Shown: positions 53,736-62,200 of the stretch, piece after piece
Position numbering within the stretch: the first letter of the stretch is position 1
Layout of the letters: every line of letters starts with the position of its first letter
Source of the DNA: Gloeomargarita sp. SRBZ-1_bins_9
GTDB lineage: Bacteria; Cyanobacteriota; Cyanobacteriia; Gloeomargaritales; Gloeomargaritaceae
DNA: 64,000 nucleotides
Assembly (NCBI GenBank): GCA_039794565.1
Contig: JAUQVX010000003.1
Coordinates: 124,001-188,000, forward strand
Direction of reading: 5' to 3'
Notes under the pieces: generated by a model
Told to the model about the DNA's origin: nothing
What the model saw: the letters and a program-made list of their open reading frames with translations, nothing else
Databases searched by the model: none
Program-made: the position numbers and the translations under genes

Positions 53736-54686
53736 CTATTCCTCCGTCTCCGGGGTTTCCTCAACCGTGGTCAGTTGCAAAAACACGTCCTCCAGGGTGG
53801 CCCGCCGGCGGTGCATCTCATACAGCCGCAGTCCCGCTTGCACCACCAAAGCGGTCAGTTCAGGGCCGATGTCGGTAGGACCCTGGGTGCTCACGGTGAT
53901 GACGTGGTTATCCCCCTGACTTTGGGTTTGCACACCGGTGATTTCTGGGCGCTGGGACAGGCTGGCCAACAAGGGCTGCACATCGCCACTGACTTGGAGT
54001 TCGTATTGGGTACGGTTATCCGAGCGGTTGAGCAACTGGTCAATGGTGTCCACCGCCACCACCTGGCCTTTTTGGATGATCACCACCCGGTCACAGGTCA
54101 TGCTGACCTCCGGCAGGATGTGGGTGGACAGGACGATGGTGTGGTCCCCTGCCAGACTTTTGATCAAATGGCGCACTTCGATGATTTGTTTGGGGTCCAG
54201 GCCCACGGTGGGCTCGTCCAGGATGATCACCGGGGGGTCATGGACGATGGCCTGGGCAATACCGACCCGCTGGCGAAACCCCTTGGATAATTTACGGATG
54301 AGCTGGTGTCGTCGTTCGGATAACCCACAGCGCTGGATGGCCCAATCCACCCGTTTGGGGCGGTCGCCGGCGCTGACTCCCTTGATGCGGGCGACAAAGT
54401 GCAAAAACCCCTCGACGGTCATGTCCCGGTACAGGGGGGGGGTTTCCGGCAAATAACCGATCCGCCGCCGCACCTCCAGGGAGTCTTCCAGCACGTCGTA
54501 GCCGGCAATTTTGGCCGTGCCGCTGGTGGGGGGCATGTAACCGGTGAGCATCCGCATAGTGGTGGTTTTTCCCGCCCCGTTTGGTCCCAAAAAGCCCAGG
54601 ATTTCCCCCTTTTCCACGCTGAAATTCAGGTCCTGGACCGCCAGGGTAGAACCGTAGCGCTTGGTCAGATGCTCAACCGTAATCAT
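53736..54686 (-). CDS. ABC transporter ATP-binding protein (GldA-like)
   Basis: 316 residues. Walker A GPNGAGKTTTMRMLTGYMPP, signature LSKGFRQRVGIAQ, Walker B VIILDEPTVGLDP, H-loop VLSTHILPE. C-terminal extra domain of about 85 residues typical of ABC-2 exporters. First gene of the GldA-F-G-like operon. A run of nine G in the plus strand (54434-54442) lies in the gene. Confidence 0.95.
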   Translation of the reverse strand: MITVEHLTKRYGSTLAVQDLNFSVEKGEILGFLGPNGAGKTTTMRMLTGYMPPTSGTAKIAGYDVLEDSLEVRRRIGYLPETPPLYRDMTVEGFLHFVARIKGVSAGDRPKRVDWAIQRCGLSERRHQLIRKLSKGFRQRVGIAQAIVHDPPVIILDEPTVGLDPKQIIEVRHLIKSLAGDHTIVLSTHILPEVSMTCDRVVIIQKGQVVAVDTIDQLLNRSDNRTQYELQVSGDVQPLLASLSQRPEITGVQTQSQGDNHVITVSTQGPTDIGPELTALVVQAGLRLYEMHRRRATLEDVFLQLTTVEETPETEE

Positions 54687-54830
54687 CAGTGCGGTAGCAA
54701 CGTCTTCAGGGTCTATTATGGCCTGCCCGGGGGCGGATCACCAGAGCCGTTGGCGTCGTTCCCAAACTGGTGCGAGTCGAGTCCTTAAAATTTCTTAAAC
54801 AAATTGGTCCTCCTACGGCCCTATACACCC

Positions 54831-54859
54831 TAGACAAGGGGAAAATCGGTCGTTACACT
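54831..54859 (+). promoter_or_regulatory. Putative ilvB promoter
   Basis: TAGACA (54831-54836) and TACACT (54854-54859) have a 17-base spacer, a fair match to -35/-10. They lie 44-72 bases ahead of the ilvB start. The rest of the 216-base gap to the ABC gene has no clear element. Confidence 0.4.
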
Positions 54860-54902
54860 AGGGAAACACAACCATTTTGTAGTTTTTGTCACCGTTCTTG
54901 CC

Positions 54903-56765
54903 TTGTTGACGACCAAGACCCCTGCTACGGCTGCAACGACGGCGCCGACTAATCATGTTGAGACCACCCCCCGCCGGTGTACGGGTGCCCACGCCCTGAT
55001 TGACAGTTTGTACCGACACGGGGTGCGCCATATTTTCGGCTATCCGGGTGGGGCGATTTTGCCGGTGTACGACGAGCTGTACCGCTGGGAGGCCGAAGGC
55101 AAGATGCGGCATATCCTGGTGCGGCACGAGCAGGCGGCGGGTCACGGGGCGGATGGCTATGCACGGGCGACGGGGAAAGTGGGGGTGTGTTTTGGTACGT
55201 CGGGACCGGGGGCGACTAACCTGGTGACGGCCATTGCCACGGCCCATATGGATTCCATTCCCCTGGTGGTGATTACGGGACAGGTGCGGCGGTCAGCCAT
55301 TGGGAGCGATGCGTTCCAGGAAACGGATATTTTTGGGATTACGTTGCCGATTGTGAAGCATTCTTATGTCGTGCGAGACCCCCGAGATATGGCGCGGATT
55401 GTGGCGGAGGCGTTTTACATTGCCAGTACGGGGCGCCCGGGGCCGGTGTTGATTGATATTCCTAAGGATGTGGGGGAGGAGGAGTTTGACTATGTGCCGG
55501 TGTTGCCGGGGCAGGTGAAGTTACCGGGGTATCGGCCCACCATTAAAGGCAACCCACGCCAGATTGCGCTGGCCAGTCAGTTGCTGCGGGAGGCCAAGCG
55601 ACCGCTGTTGTACGTAGGAGGAGGGGCAATCATCTCGGGGGCGCACTGGGAGATCCAGCAATTGGCGGAGTGGTTCCAGATTCCCGTGACGACGACGTTG
55701 ATGGGCAAGGGGGCCTTTGATGAGCGGCATCCTTTGTCGGTGGGCATGTTGGGGATGCACGGGACGGCCTATGCCAATTTTGCGGTAAGTCAGTGCGATT
55801 TGCTGATTGCCCTGGGGGCGCGGTTTGATGACCGGGTGACAGGCAAGCTGGCGGAGTTTGCCCCCCATGCCAAGGTAATTCATGTGGACATTGACCCGGC
55901 AGAGGTGGGGAAAAACCGGGCGCCGGATGTGCCGATTGTGGGGGATGTGCGGCAGGTGCTGGTGGATTGGTTGCAGTATTTGCAGCAGGGGCCGGCGCCG
56001 GACCCAGAGCGCACCAAACCTTGGTTAGCCCAGATTGCTGCCTGGCGCAGGGATTACCCGCTGGTGGTGCCTAGGGAGGGGGAATGGCTCTCGCCCCAGG
56101 AAGTGATTGTGACCCTAGGGGAATTGGCGCCCGATGCCTACTACACCACGGATGTGGGCCAGCACCAGATGTGGGCGGCGCAGTTTCTCCACAATGGTCC
56201 CCGGCGGTGGATTTCCAGCTCTGGTTTAGGGACGATGGGGTTTGGGTTGCCGGCGGCGATTGGGGTGCAGGTGGCGCTCCCGGAGGCCCAGGTGATTTGT
56301 GTCAGCGGCGATGCCAGTATCCAGATGAACATTCAGGAGCTGGGGACGCTGGTGCAATACAAGCTGCCGGTGAAGACGGTGATTATCAACAACTTTTGGC
56401 AGGGGATGGTGCGCCAGTGGCAGGAGGCGTTTTACCAGGAGCGTTACGCCCACTCAGCCATGGAGGCAGGGATGCCGGATTTTGTCCAGCTGGCGGGGGC
56501 CTACGGGGTCAAGGGGATGCTGGTGCGGCGGCGGGAAGAACTGGTGCCGGCGCTTAAAGAAATGCTGGCGCATTCGGGGCCGGTGTTGATGGATGTGCAT
56601 GTCAACCCCACGGAAAATTGCTACCCAATGGTGAAGCCGGGCCGGAGCAATGACCAAATGTTTGGCCTACCGGAACGTCCCCGCCAACGTACAGAATGCC
56701 CTGCCTGTGCAGCTCCCATCCAGCATGAATTCCGCTTTTGCCCCGCCTGCGGTCACCGCTTGTAG
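54903..56765 (+). CDS. ilvB: Acetolactate synthase large subunit with extra C-terminal zinc-ribbon-like tail
   Basis: 620 residues. ThDP-dependent first step of branched-chain amino-acid synthesis. Marks: [19 protein letters not shown], catalytic Glu in [37 protein letters not shown], ThDP motif [15 protein letters not shown] with INN. The family end is near residue 590; the last about 30 residues add [19 protein letters not shown], two CxxC pairs like a zinc ribbon, which is unusual. No in-frame ATG upstream; TTG 54903 (or 54906) is the likely start. The small subunit ilvN is not here. Confidence 0.94.
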   Translation: MLTTKTPATAATTAPTNHVETTPRRCTGAHALIDSLYRHGVRHIFGYPGGAILPVYDELYRWEAEGKMRHILVRHEQAAGHGADGYARATGKVGVCFGTSGPGATNLVTAIATAHMDSIPLVVITGQVRRSAIGSDAFQETDIFGITLPIVKHSYVVRDPRDMARIVAEAFYIASTGRPGPVLIDIPKDVGEEEFDYVPVLPGQVKLPGYRPTIKGNPRQIALASQLLREAKRPLLYVGGGAIISGAHWEIQQLAEWFQIPVTTTLMGKGAFDERHPLSVGMLGMHGTAYANFAVSQCDLLIALGARFDDRVTGKLAEFAPHAKVIHVDIDPAEVGKNRAPDVPIVGDVRQVLVDWLQYLQQGPAPDPERTKPWLAQIAAWRRDYPLVVPREGEWLSPQEVIVTLGELAPDAYYTTDVGQHQMWAAQFLHNGPRRWISSSGLGTMGFGLPAAIGVQVALPEAQVICVSGDASIQMNIQELGTLVQYKLPVKTVIINNFWQGMVRQWQEAFYQERYAHSAMEAGMPDFVQLAGAYGVKGMLVRRREELVPALKEMLAHSGPVLMDVHVNPTENCYPMVKPGRSNDQMFGLPERPRQRTECPACAAPIQHEFRFCPACGHRL

Positions 56766-56772
56766 GCTGAAA

Positions 56773-57360
56773 TCAGCGACATGCGGTTTGGCCAGCAGGA
56801 ATCTTCCCTTCCCGAAACTGACCGATGATGCTTTCGGCATAAACGCAGTAGTAGGGTCCTTGGGGGTTATCGCGGGGGGTAAAGACTATCCAGCTAGAAA
56901 CTGCCCCAGTCCCACCCATGCGCTCACCCCTAGACCCAAACCGGATACTATAGCCATTCGTGCGATTACCATCCAGACTGGTTCGGGGGCCAGGAGTTTC
57001 ATTTGTCTTAATAGCCACTAACCGTGCGTCGGCAGCGCTATTCATGAGGGGTTGCCAAGCGGTGTGATTCCGGCAGTTATTGATATTTCGTCCCCGTTCC
57101 GAACTGGCTGGCTGGACGGAAACCTCCACAAAACCGTTGCGGTCACGGAAACAGACTTCCCAGGAGCGGGCCGTGCGGATGGCCTGGCTTTGGGCTTCGC
57201 GGATTTTGGCTAGGGCATTGGCGCGCGCGTTATACAGCCGCTGATGGGTCAGGATGCTGAGCCAGCTGGGAGCTGCAATCGCTGCCAGAATTCCTATGAT
57301 GACAGCGGCAACCACGACTTCTATCAACGTAAAACCCGTATCTTTTGCCAGACGTTGCAT
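56773..57360 (-). CDS. Pseudopilin, third of the hps-type set
   Basis: 195 residues. Type III signal GFTLIEVVVAAVIIGILAAI near the N-terminus for prepilin peptidase cleavage after Gly and N-methylation. A GspH/FimT-like globular domain with paired cysteines (CFRDRNG, CRNHTAW, YYCVYAE, ACR). Lies 19 bases behind the HpsC-like gene; likely HpsD-like. It ends seven bases from the ilvB stop. Confidence 0.85.
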   Translation of the reverse strand: MQRLAKDTGFTLIEVVVAAVIIGILAAIAAPSWLSILTHQRLYNARANALAKIREAQSQAIRTARSWEVCFRDRNGFVEVSVQPASSERGRNINNCRNHTAWQPLMNSAADARLVAIKTNETPGPRTSLDGNRTNGYSIRFGSRGERMGGTGAVSSWIVFTPRDNPQGPYYCVYAESIIGQFREGKIPAGQTACR

Positions 57361-57379
57361 AGCCCTTTCCCTCCTTTCT

Positions 57380-58483
57380 TTATGTGGGTTGCCGGTTGTA
57401 GGTGCCCCGGGTGCGCACCTGGGTTTCTACTGCAGGCCGGTATTGGTTGGTGTTCTGCTCAATTTCTCGCAGTCCAGCCCGCTCCGCCGCATTGCCCCGT
57501 AGGTAGATGTACACATCCTGCACAAAACCGGTTTCCGCCCCAACCCGCTCCCGCACACAGGCATAGAACGAAGGAAAACCGGTGTCCGAGTTGATTCCCG
57601 TTGAAGAAACGTAACCCGGCGGACAAGGGATGTTTATCCGAGTTCTCTGCCAATCCACATTGGCAACAAGAGTGGCCGTCTCTGTATTGGGAACTCCCTG
57701 GCTATTCCATCTTGAGTTAGGGTTTGGAGCTGGAATGGTATTTGGCCATGTCGGTCCCTGCAATGGGTCGAGGCCGGCTAAGCGGTTAAATTGCTTTACA
57801 TTAGGAGGATTTTCCTGATCCTGATTCAGACCTTCCCAATTGTACTGAGCAAAATGGCCTCGCTCAATGCGTGCCGGTCCCCGTGATGATTCGCTTGCCT
57901 CACCTGCCCAAGGACAATCATCATTAGTTCCATTACCAGGACGATACTGGTTGGCACACAGCAAATAAACCACCAACTTATACTGCGTGCGGGTGAGGTT
58001 TGCTACTTGTTCACAATCTTGCCTAACCTGCTGATTTACTGCGCTGCTACACCTGCGCGCAAACCAATCCAAAACTGCATATTCACCCAAGTTTTGGGGC
58101 GCTATATTCAAAAGATTCAAATCTGGTAAATCTTCCCGCTTCCAGAAGGCCAACACCGTATTGCGAGGCAGGCGAAGACCTGGGCAAGTCGTACCACCCC
58201 CCTCCCCAGTTCCTCCCAAGCACTTGCGGTCATACACCAACACTGCCTCTCGTAGCTCGGAAGCAATGAAGTCCAGAGCTTGGGCCATTTCCCGCTCCGT
58301 TTCGCCCCGGGCCGTTTCCGTGCGTTCGATGCGGATCATTTCCGTGACCATGTAAAGCAGGCCCGTCAACAACAGTGCACCCACCGTCGCCCCAATCAAC
58401 AACTCCGCTACGGTGAACCCTCTGGAAGCCCGAGAGCGTTTATCACTTCCCGCACGGAGCCTACGCAGCAACCACTGACCCAT
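57380..58483 (-). CDS. hpsC: HpsC-like pseudopilin
   Basis: 367 residues. Prepilin segment GFTVAELLIGATVGALLLTG near residues 22-41, then a long helix (TARGETEREMAQALDFIASE) and a large Asn/Pro-rich C-terminal region with several Cys. Size and order fit HpsC of the hormogonium polysaccharide locus. Assembly into a type-II-secretion-like pseudopilus is inferred. Starts 24 bases after the HpsB-like gene ends. Confidence 0.7.
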   Translation of the reverse strand: MGQWLLRRLRAGSDKRSRASRGFTVAELLIGATVGALLLTGLLYMVTEMIRIERTETARGETEREMAQALDFIASELREAVLVYDRKCLGGTGEGGGTTCPGLRLPRNTVLAFWKREDLPDLNLLNIAPQNLGEYAVLDWFARRCSSAVNQQVRQDCEQVANLTRTQYKLVVYLLCANQYRPGNGTNDDCPWAGEASESSRGPARIERGHFAQYNWEGLNQDQENPPNVKQFNRLAGLDPLQGPTWPNTIPAPNPNSRWNSQGVPNTETATLVANVDWQRTRINIPCPPGYVSSTGINSDTGFPSFYACVRERVGAETGFVQDVYIYLRGNAAERAGLREIEQNTNQYRPAVETQVRTRGTYNRQPT

Positions 58484-58507
58484 GACTGATCCCCCCTCCT
58501 ACTATCC

Positions 58508-59215
58508 TTATGGACTGCAGCGGGTAACACTACCGCCCAGTGATAGGCAGATGGCCCCCAACGAATCCGGCGAATCCGGCATGAAAACCCGCCCATACTG
58601 AACTGCTAGGGGGTTACTGAGACTTTCCGATGCCCCCAAGCGAATCGATGCCGGTTGCGTTCCCAGCGGCCCCGTGTAGGTTCCCTGCACCACCGCCCGG
58701 GAATACACCCGCACCCCAAACAGAAAAGCCAAGGGTCTGCCATTGGGAGCTGTCTGTTGCCGAATCCGGAAGGCCTGAATGCCAAAGTCCGGTCGCCCAT
58801 CGTTGTTGATGTCCAAACGGCAGGGTGCCCTACGCAATTGAGTACGGTCTGGGCTTCTCAAGTCCCCTTCGAGGATGCAGAGATCAGCATTACGTAACGC
58901 ACTGGCCGAAGGCGGGGGTACAGCATCTAGGGAAGCGGCACCATGGATAGGTGCTAAGCGATCTAGGTCGTTAATAAATTCCGCCAGCGTCCTACCGGCC
59001 AACCCCCGTTCCATCCGCAACCGTATGAGGTCAATATACCCTTGGGCCACCAGGTTGGCCTGTTCAACCCGTTGGTTTTGGGCACGGGCAGCAACAGAGA
59101 GCGTCACGATAGGTGGAATCAGGGCTGCCGTTATACCAATGATGGCGGTGGCCACCACCACTTCAATTAAGCTGAATCCATCATTGGGTGTCTGGAATGG
59201 CCTAGCTAGTAGCAT
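58508..59215 (-). CDS. hpsB: HpsB-like pseudopilin
   Basis: 235 residues. Prepilin segment GFSLIEVVVATAIIGITAAL after a 13-residue leader; helix with VEQANLVAQGYIDLIRLRME; C-terminal globular part with Cys pairs. Second gene in the operon hpsA-hpsB-hpsC-pseudopilin, 13 bases behind HpsA. Confidence 0.72.
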   Translation of the reverse strand: MLLARPFQTPNDGFSLIEVVVATAIIGITAALIPPIVTLSVAARAQNQRVEQANLVAQGYIDLIRLRMERGLAGRTLAEFINDLDRLAPIHGAASLDAVPPPSASALRNADLCILEGDLRSPDRTQLRRAPCRLDINNDGRPDFGIQAFRIRQQTAPNGRPLAFLFGVRVYSRAVVQGTYTGPLGTQPASIRLGASESLSNPLAVQYGRVFMPDSPDSLGAICLSLGGSVTRCSP

Positions 59216-59228
59216 TGCCGTACCTCCA

Positions 59229-62200
59229 TCAGGGCAAGGACAGGGGACAGGTCAAACCAGGGGTGACAAACCGCCGCAGTTGGCAAATATAGGGGTCTTG
59301 GGCGGTCAACTCCAGCCCATATTCGTTGCGGGCATTGGAGAGTATCTTAAACCGCTGGGCCACCGGACCGGCTGGGGCATATTGCAGCGCCGGATCATAC
59401 CCCCAGAAACGGGACGGTGGGCCGTAGTAGGGAATGTGTTCCTCAGCGATTGGCACCTGTTGCCGTTCAAAGGAGTCGAAGTCAAAGGGGGCCGTGGCAT
59501 AGTTACTGAAGTTCAGCTGGATCAAGGAACCTTGGATCCTTAGGGCGCTGCCACTTTCCAAGAAGCGGGGGAAATTATGCAGACCACCATAGGCCTGGTT
59601 GCGACGGGATGGCACCAGACCGCTAATAATCACTGCATTGACCGCGTAGTCTGTACCCCGCGTCGGCACAGCCGCTCGATTTCTAAGAGGCTGGTAGTCA
59701 TCAACGCCGATGGAAATCTGAGTAGAATTCTCCATGCGGCGGTGCGTTCCATTACTGCCCACAATAATGGGAGAACCCAAATCATAGGGATTTTCCCGCG
59801 CCCACTCTTCTCTTCTCGGCAAAGGATTTGTGGTAATTGCAGGTGTATTCCGGAAGGACGGCCCACCGGTGGTACATTCATTGCCGAACTGCCCATCAAT
59901 GTCGGTCACGTTGCGAATGCCGTGCTCCAGATACCCGTCACAGAAATTGTGAGTAATTAGGGTAATCGCATCGGCCAGGATCTCAGCGGGTCGCCAGGTG
60001 TCTTGGTCGGCCTTAGCAAAAGCAAGATTACGGTTGGTCCGGTTGACGTAGAACTGGTTAAAGTTGTAAGGGAAGGGCAACAATGTGTTGAATTCTTCGA
60101 TCAAGACTCCGGCATTATTCATGTGGAGATTAAATCCACTCTGGCCCCGAGCAAACTGAGTCATGATGTACAGGGGATTATCCGTCACAAAGGTCAGACC
60201 GTAAATATTTCGTTCCGGCGGTACCCCCACACGACTAATATCATTCCCGTTTACCAGGCGAAATCCATGTACCCGGCGGTCAGGGTCGGCGTAATAATCC
60301 ACCGGTTTGCCGCTGATGCCATTGGGGGCCAGTGGCGGATCAGACGGGTTACGCGGATCGTAATTCATGCGGAAATCCAATCCTGGCCCATCGGCATAGT
60401 TCGTCTGCCACTGGGTTAAATAGGTAGTCCAGGTGCTGTTGGCAGGGCGCAGGATAGCATCCTCCCGCACCGCATCCTCCCGGAAAGCATAAATGATCCC
60501 ACCCGCCCGGGCTGGTGTCGTAGGTGTCGGTGGCACACCCACAGCCAGCCAAGCATCGTTACTGCCACGGGGCCCACGATCCACCCGCCGCAGCAAGTCC
60601 AGGTCAAAGTCCATCACCCGTGCTGTCTGGAGCTGTCGCCCGTCGTACAGGGCCTTTTCTGCCAGCCCTAGCCGGTAAGCCGACAGACGTGCCCCTTGGC
60701 CTGGACCACTCTCATCGCTGATAATCAGGTCCGTTTCCCGTTGGTAGAGGTTGTTATGATTGGCTAGTTGCCCAGTGACTAGCGGCTCATTGGGCAGTTG
60801 CCACTGATCAAAACGGGTACGCGCCTCCAGACGAATCCCTTCAATAGAAGGCGTCCCCAAATTGGTCAACCCCCCGGTCGCCTGGAAGGCTCTGTAAACA
60901 GCCATGCGGTTCACATTGGCGATGTAGTCGCTCAGGACATAAGGCTCGGAAAAGCGCTCGTTGCGGTTTTGAGGACTACCGCTGGGCTGATTGTAGGGCG
61001 AGGGTTTGTCACTGTTGCGCAGGCCAATCCCATCCCCAGCGGTCCCATCATGGCCATGGTCATCTCGATTATCCACAACCCCATCCGAGTTCAAATCCCC
61101 CGGGAACAGATAGTACAAAGATGGGTACTTCGGCTGGGTTGGACATAGCCGCGCCAGGGCAATCATCTCCTGTTCGATTCCCTTGTGGTCTGAATTGTTT
61201 CGCTCCAGACCTTCAAATTTGTAACCAAAGTAATTGATATCCGCCAGACTCAGGTCACAGGGTAAATCCACGATGGTCTCCTGCTCCTCGGTTTGGCGGC
61301 GGTACGCCAAGCGTTCATTATTGGGGTGACGTACATTGGTCAAGGGGTCATTACCGTCTCCCGAATTCTGCTCAACCGTCTTGATACCCCCCAACCACTG
61401 CCCCGGCAGATACTCGTTGAACCCATAGGTCCGGTCCCGCACAATCTGCAAGCGCATATTCAGCATCCGCGCCAGGTACACCAGCCGATTCCAGTACTGA
61501 TAGCGCGAGTTGGGATCCCGGCTAAAATTGCCAAAGCGTGTGTTGTCCCGAATCTGCGCCAGCGCCGCAATGTAAAACTCCGCCGGGATGTTGTAGCAGT
61601 TAAGGTTGCGGGTGGGAGTAGAACAGACTGTTGGAATATTCCCCAACACCCCTTGGCCAATTTCATAGTTACCCTCATGTTCCCGATGAACACCATCCTG
61701 GAGTCGCCACAGCTCATAGGCCAACCGCTGCAAGTCCACCCGCCGTAAGCCACTGACGGGATCGACCGGATCCGCCTCCTGGTATTTTCGGGGGTCTAGG
61801 GGGTTATTGGGGTCGCCCGGGGGAGTAAAGGGTTTCTCAATACGGGAATGGGGCTGCAGACTCAAATTAACTGACCTATTAAGAGTGCTCACATAAAAGG
61901 GGAAATTCAGGTAATGGCTCAGGTTATTGGCCAGTATCCCCAATGTACAGCCTGCCGTGTGGAGATTGGCCTGGTCCGCAGGGGACAGCTCGGCATAAGC
62001 CGTACCACTATTGATGGCTTCAATCGTCCGCCGCAGGTTCGAGAAATTCCCCCACATGGTCATAATGGGGTCAGGATGGACCTGGGTACGGCCTCGTGGC
62101 TGCTGTAAGGGTGGGTAGGCCCCGTTGGGGTCCCCGGCAAAGTACGCCAGATTCTCCAGGGCCTGCATCAGCGCCGTCTGGGGCCGAAAATCCCCCACCT

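Noticed and set aside
54770-54952. Plus-strand 60-codon frame with CSFC and CYGC pairs before ilvB
   Set aside because: Starts at GTG without a ribosome site, overlaps the ilvB start and promoter, and is not rich in Ile/Leu/Val as an attenuator peptide would be.
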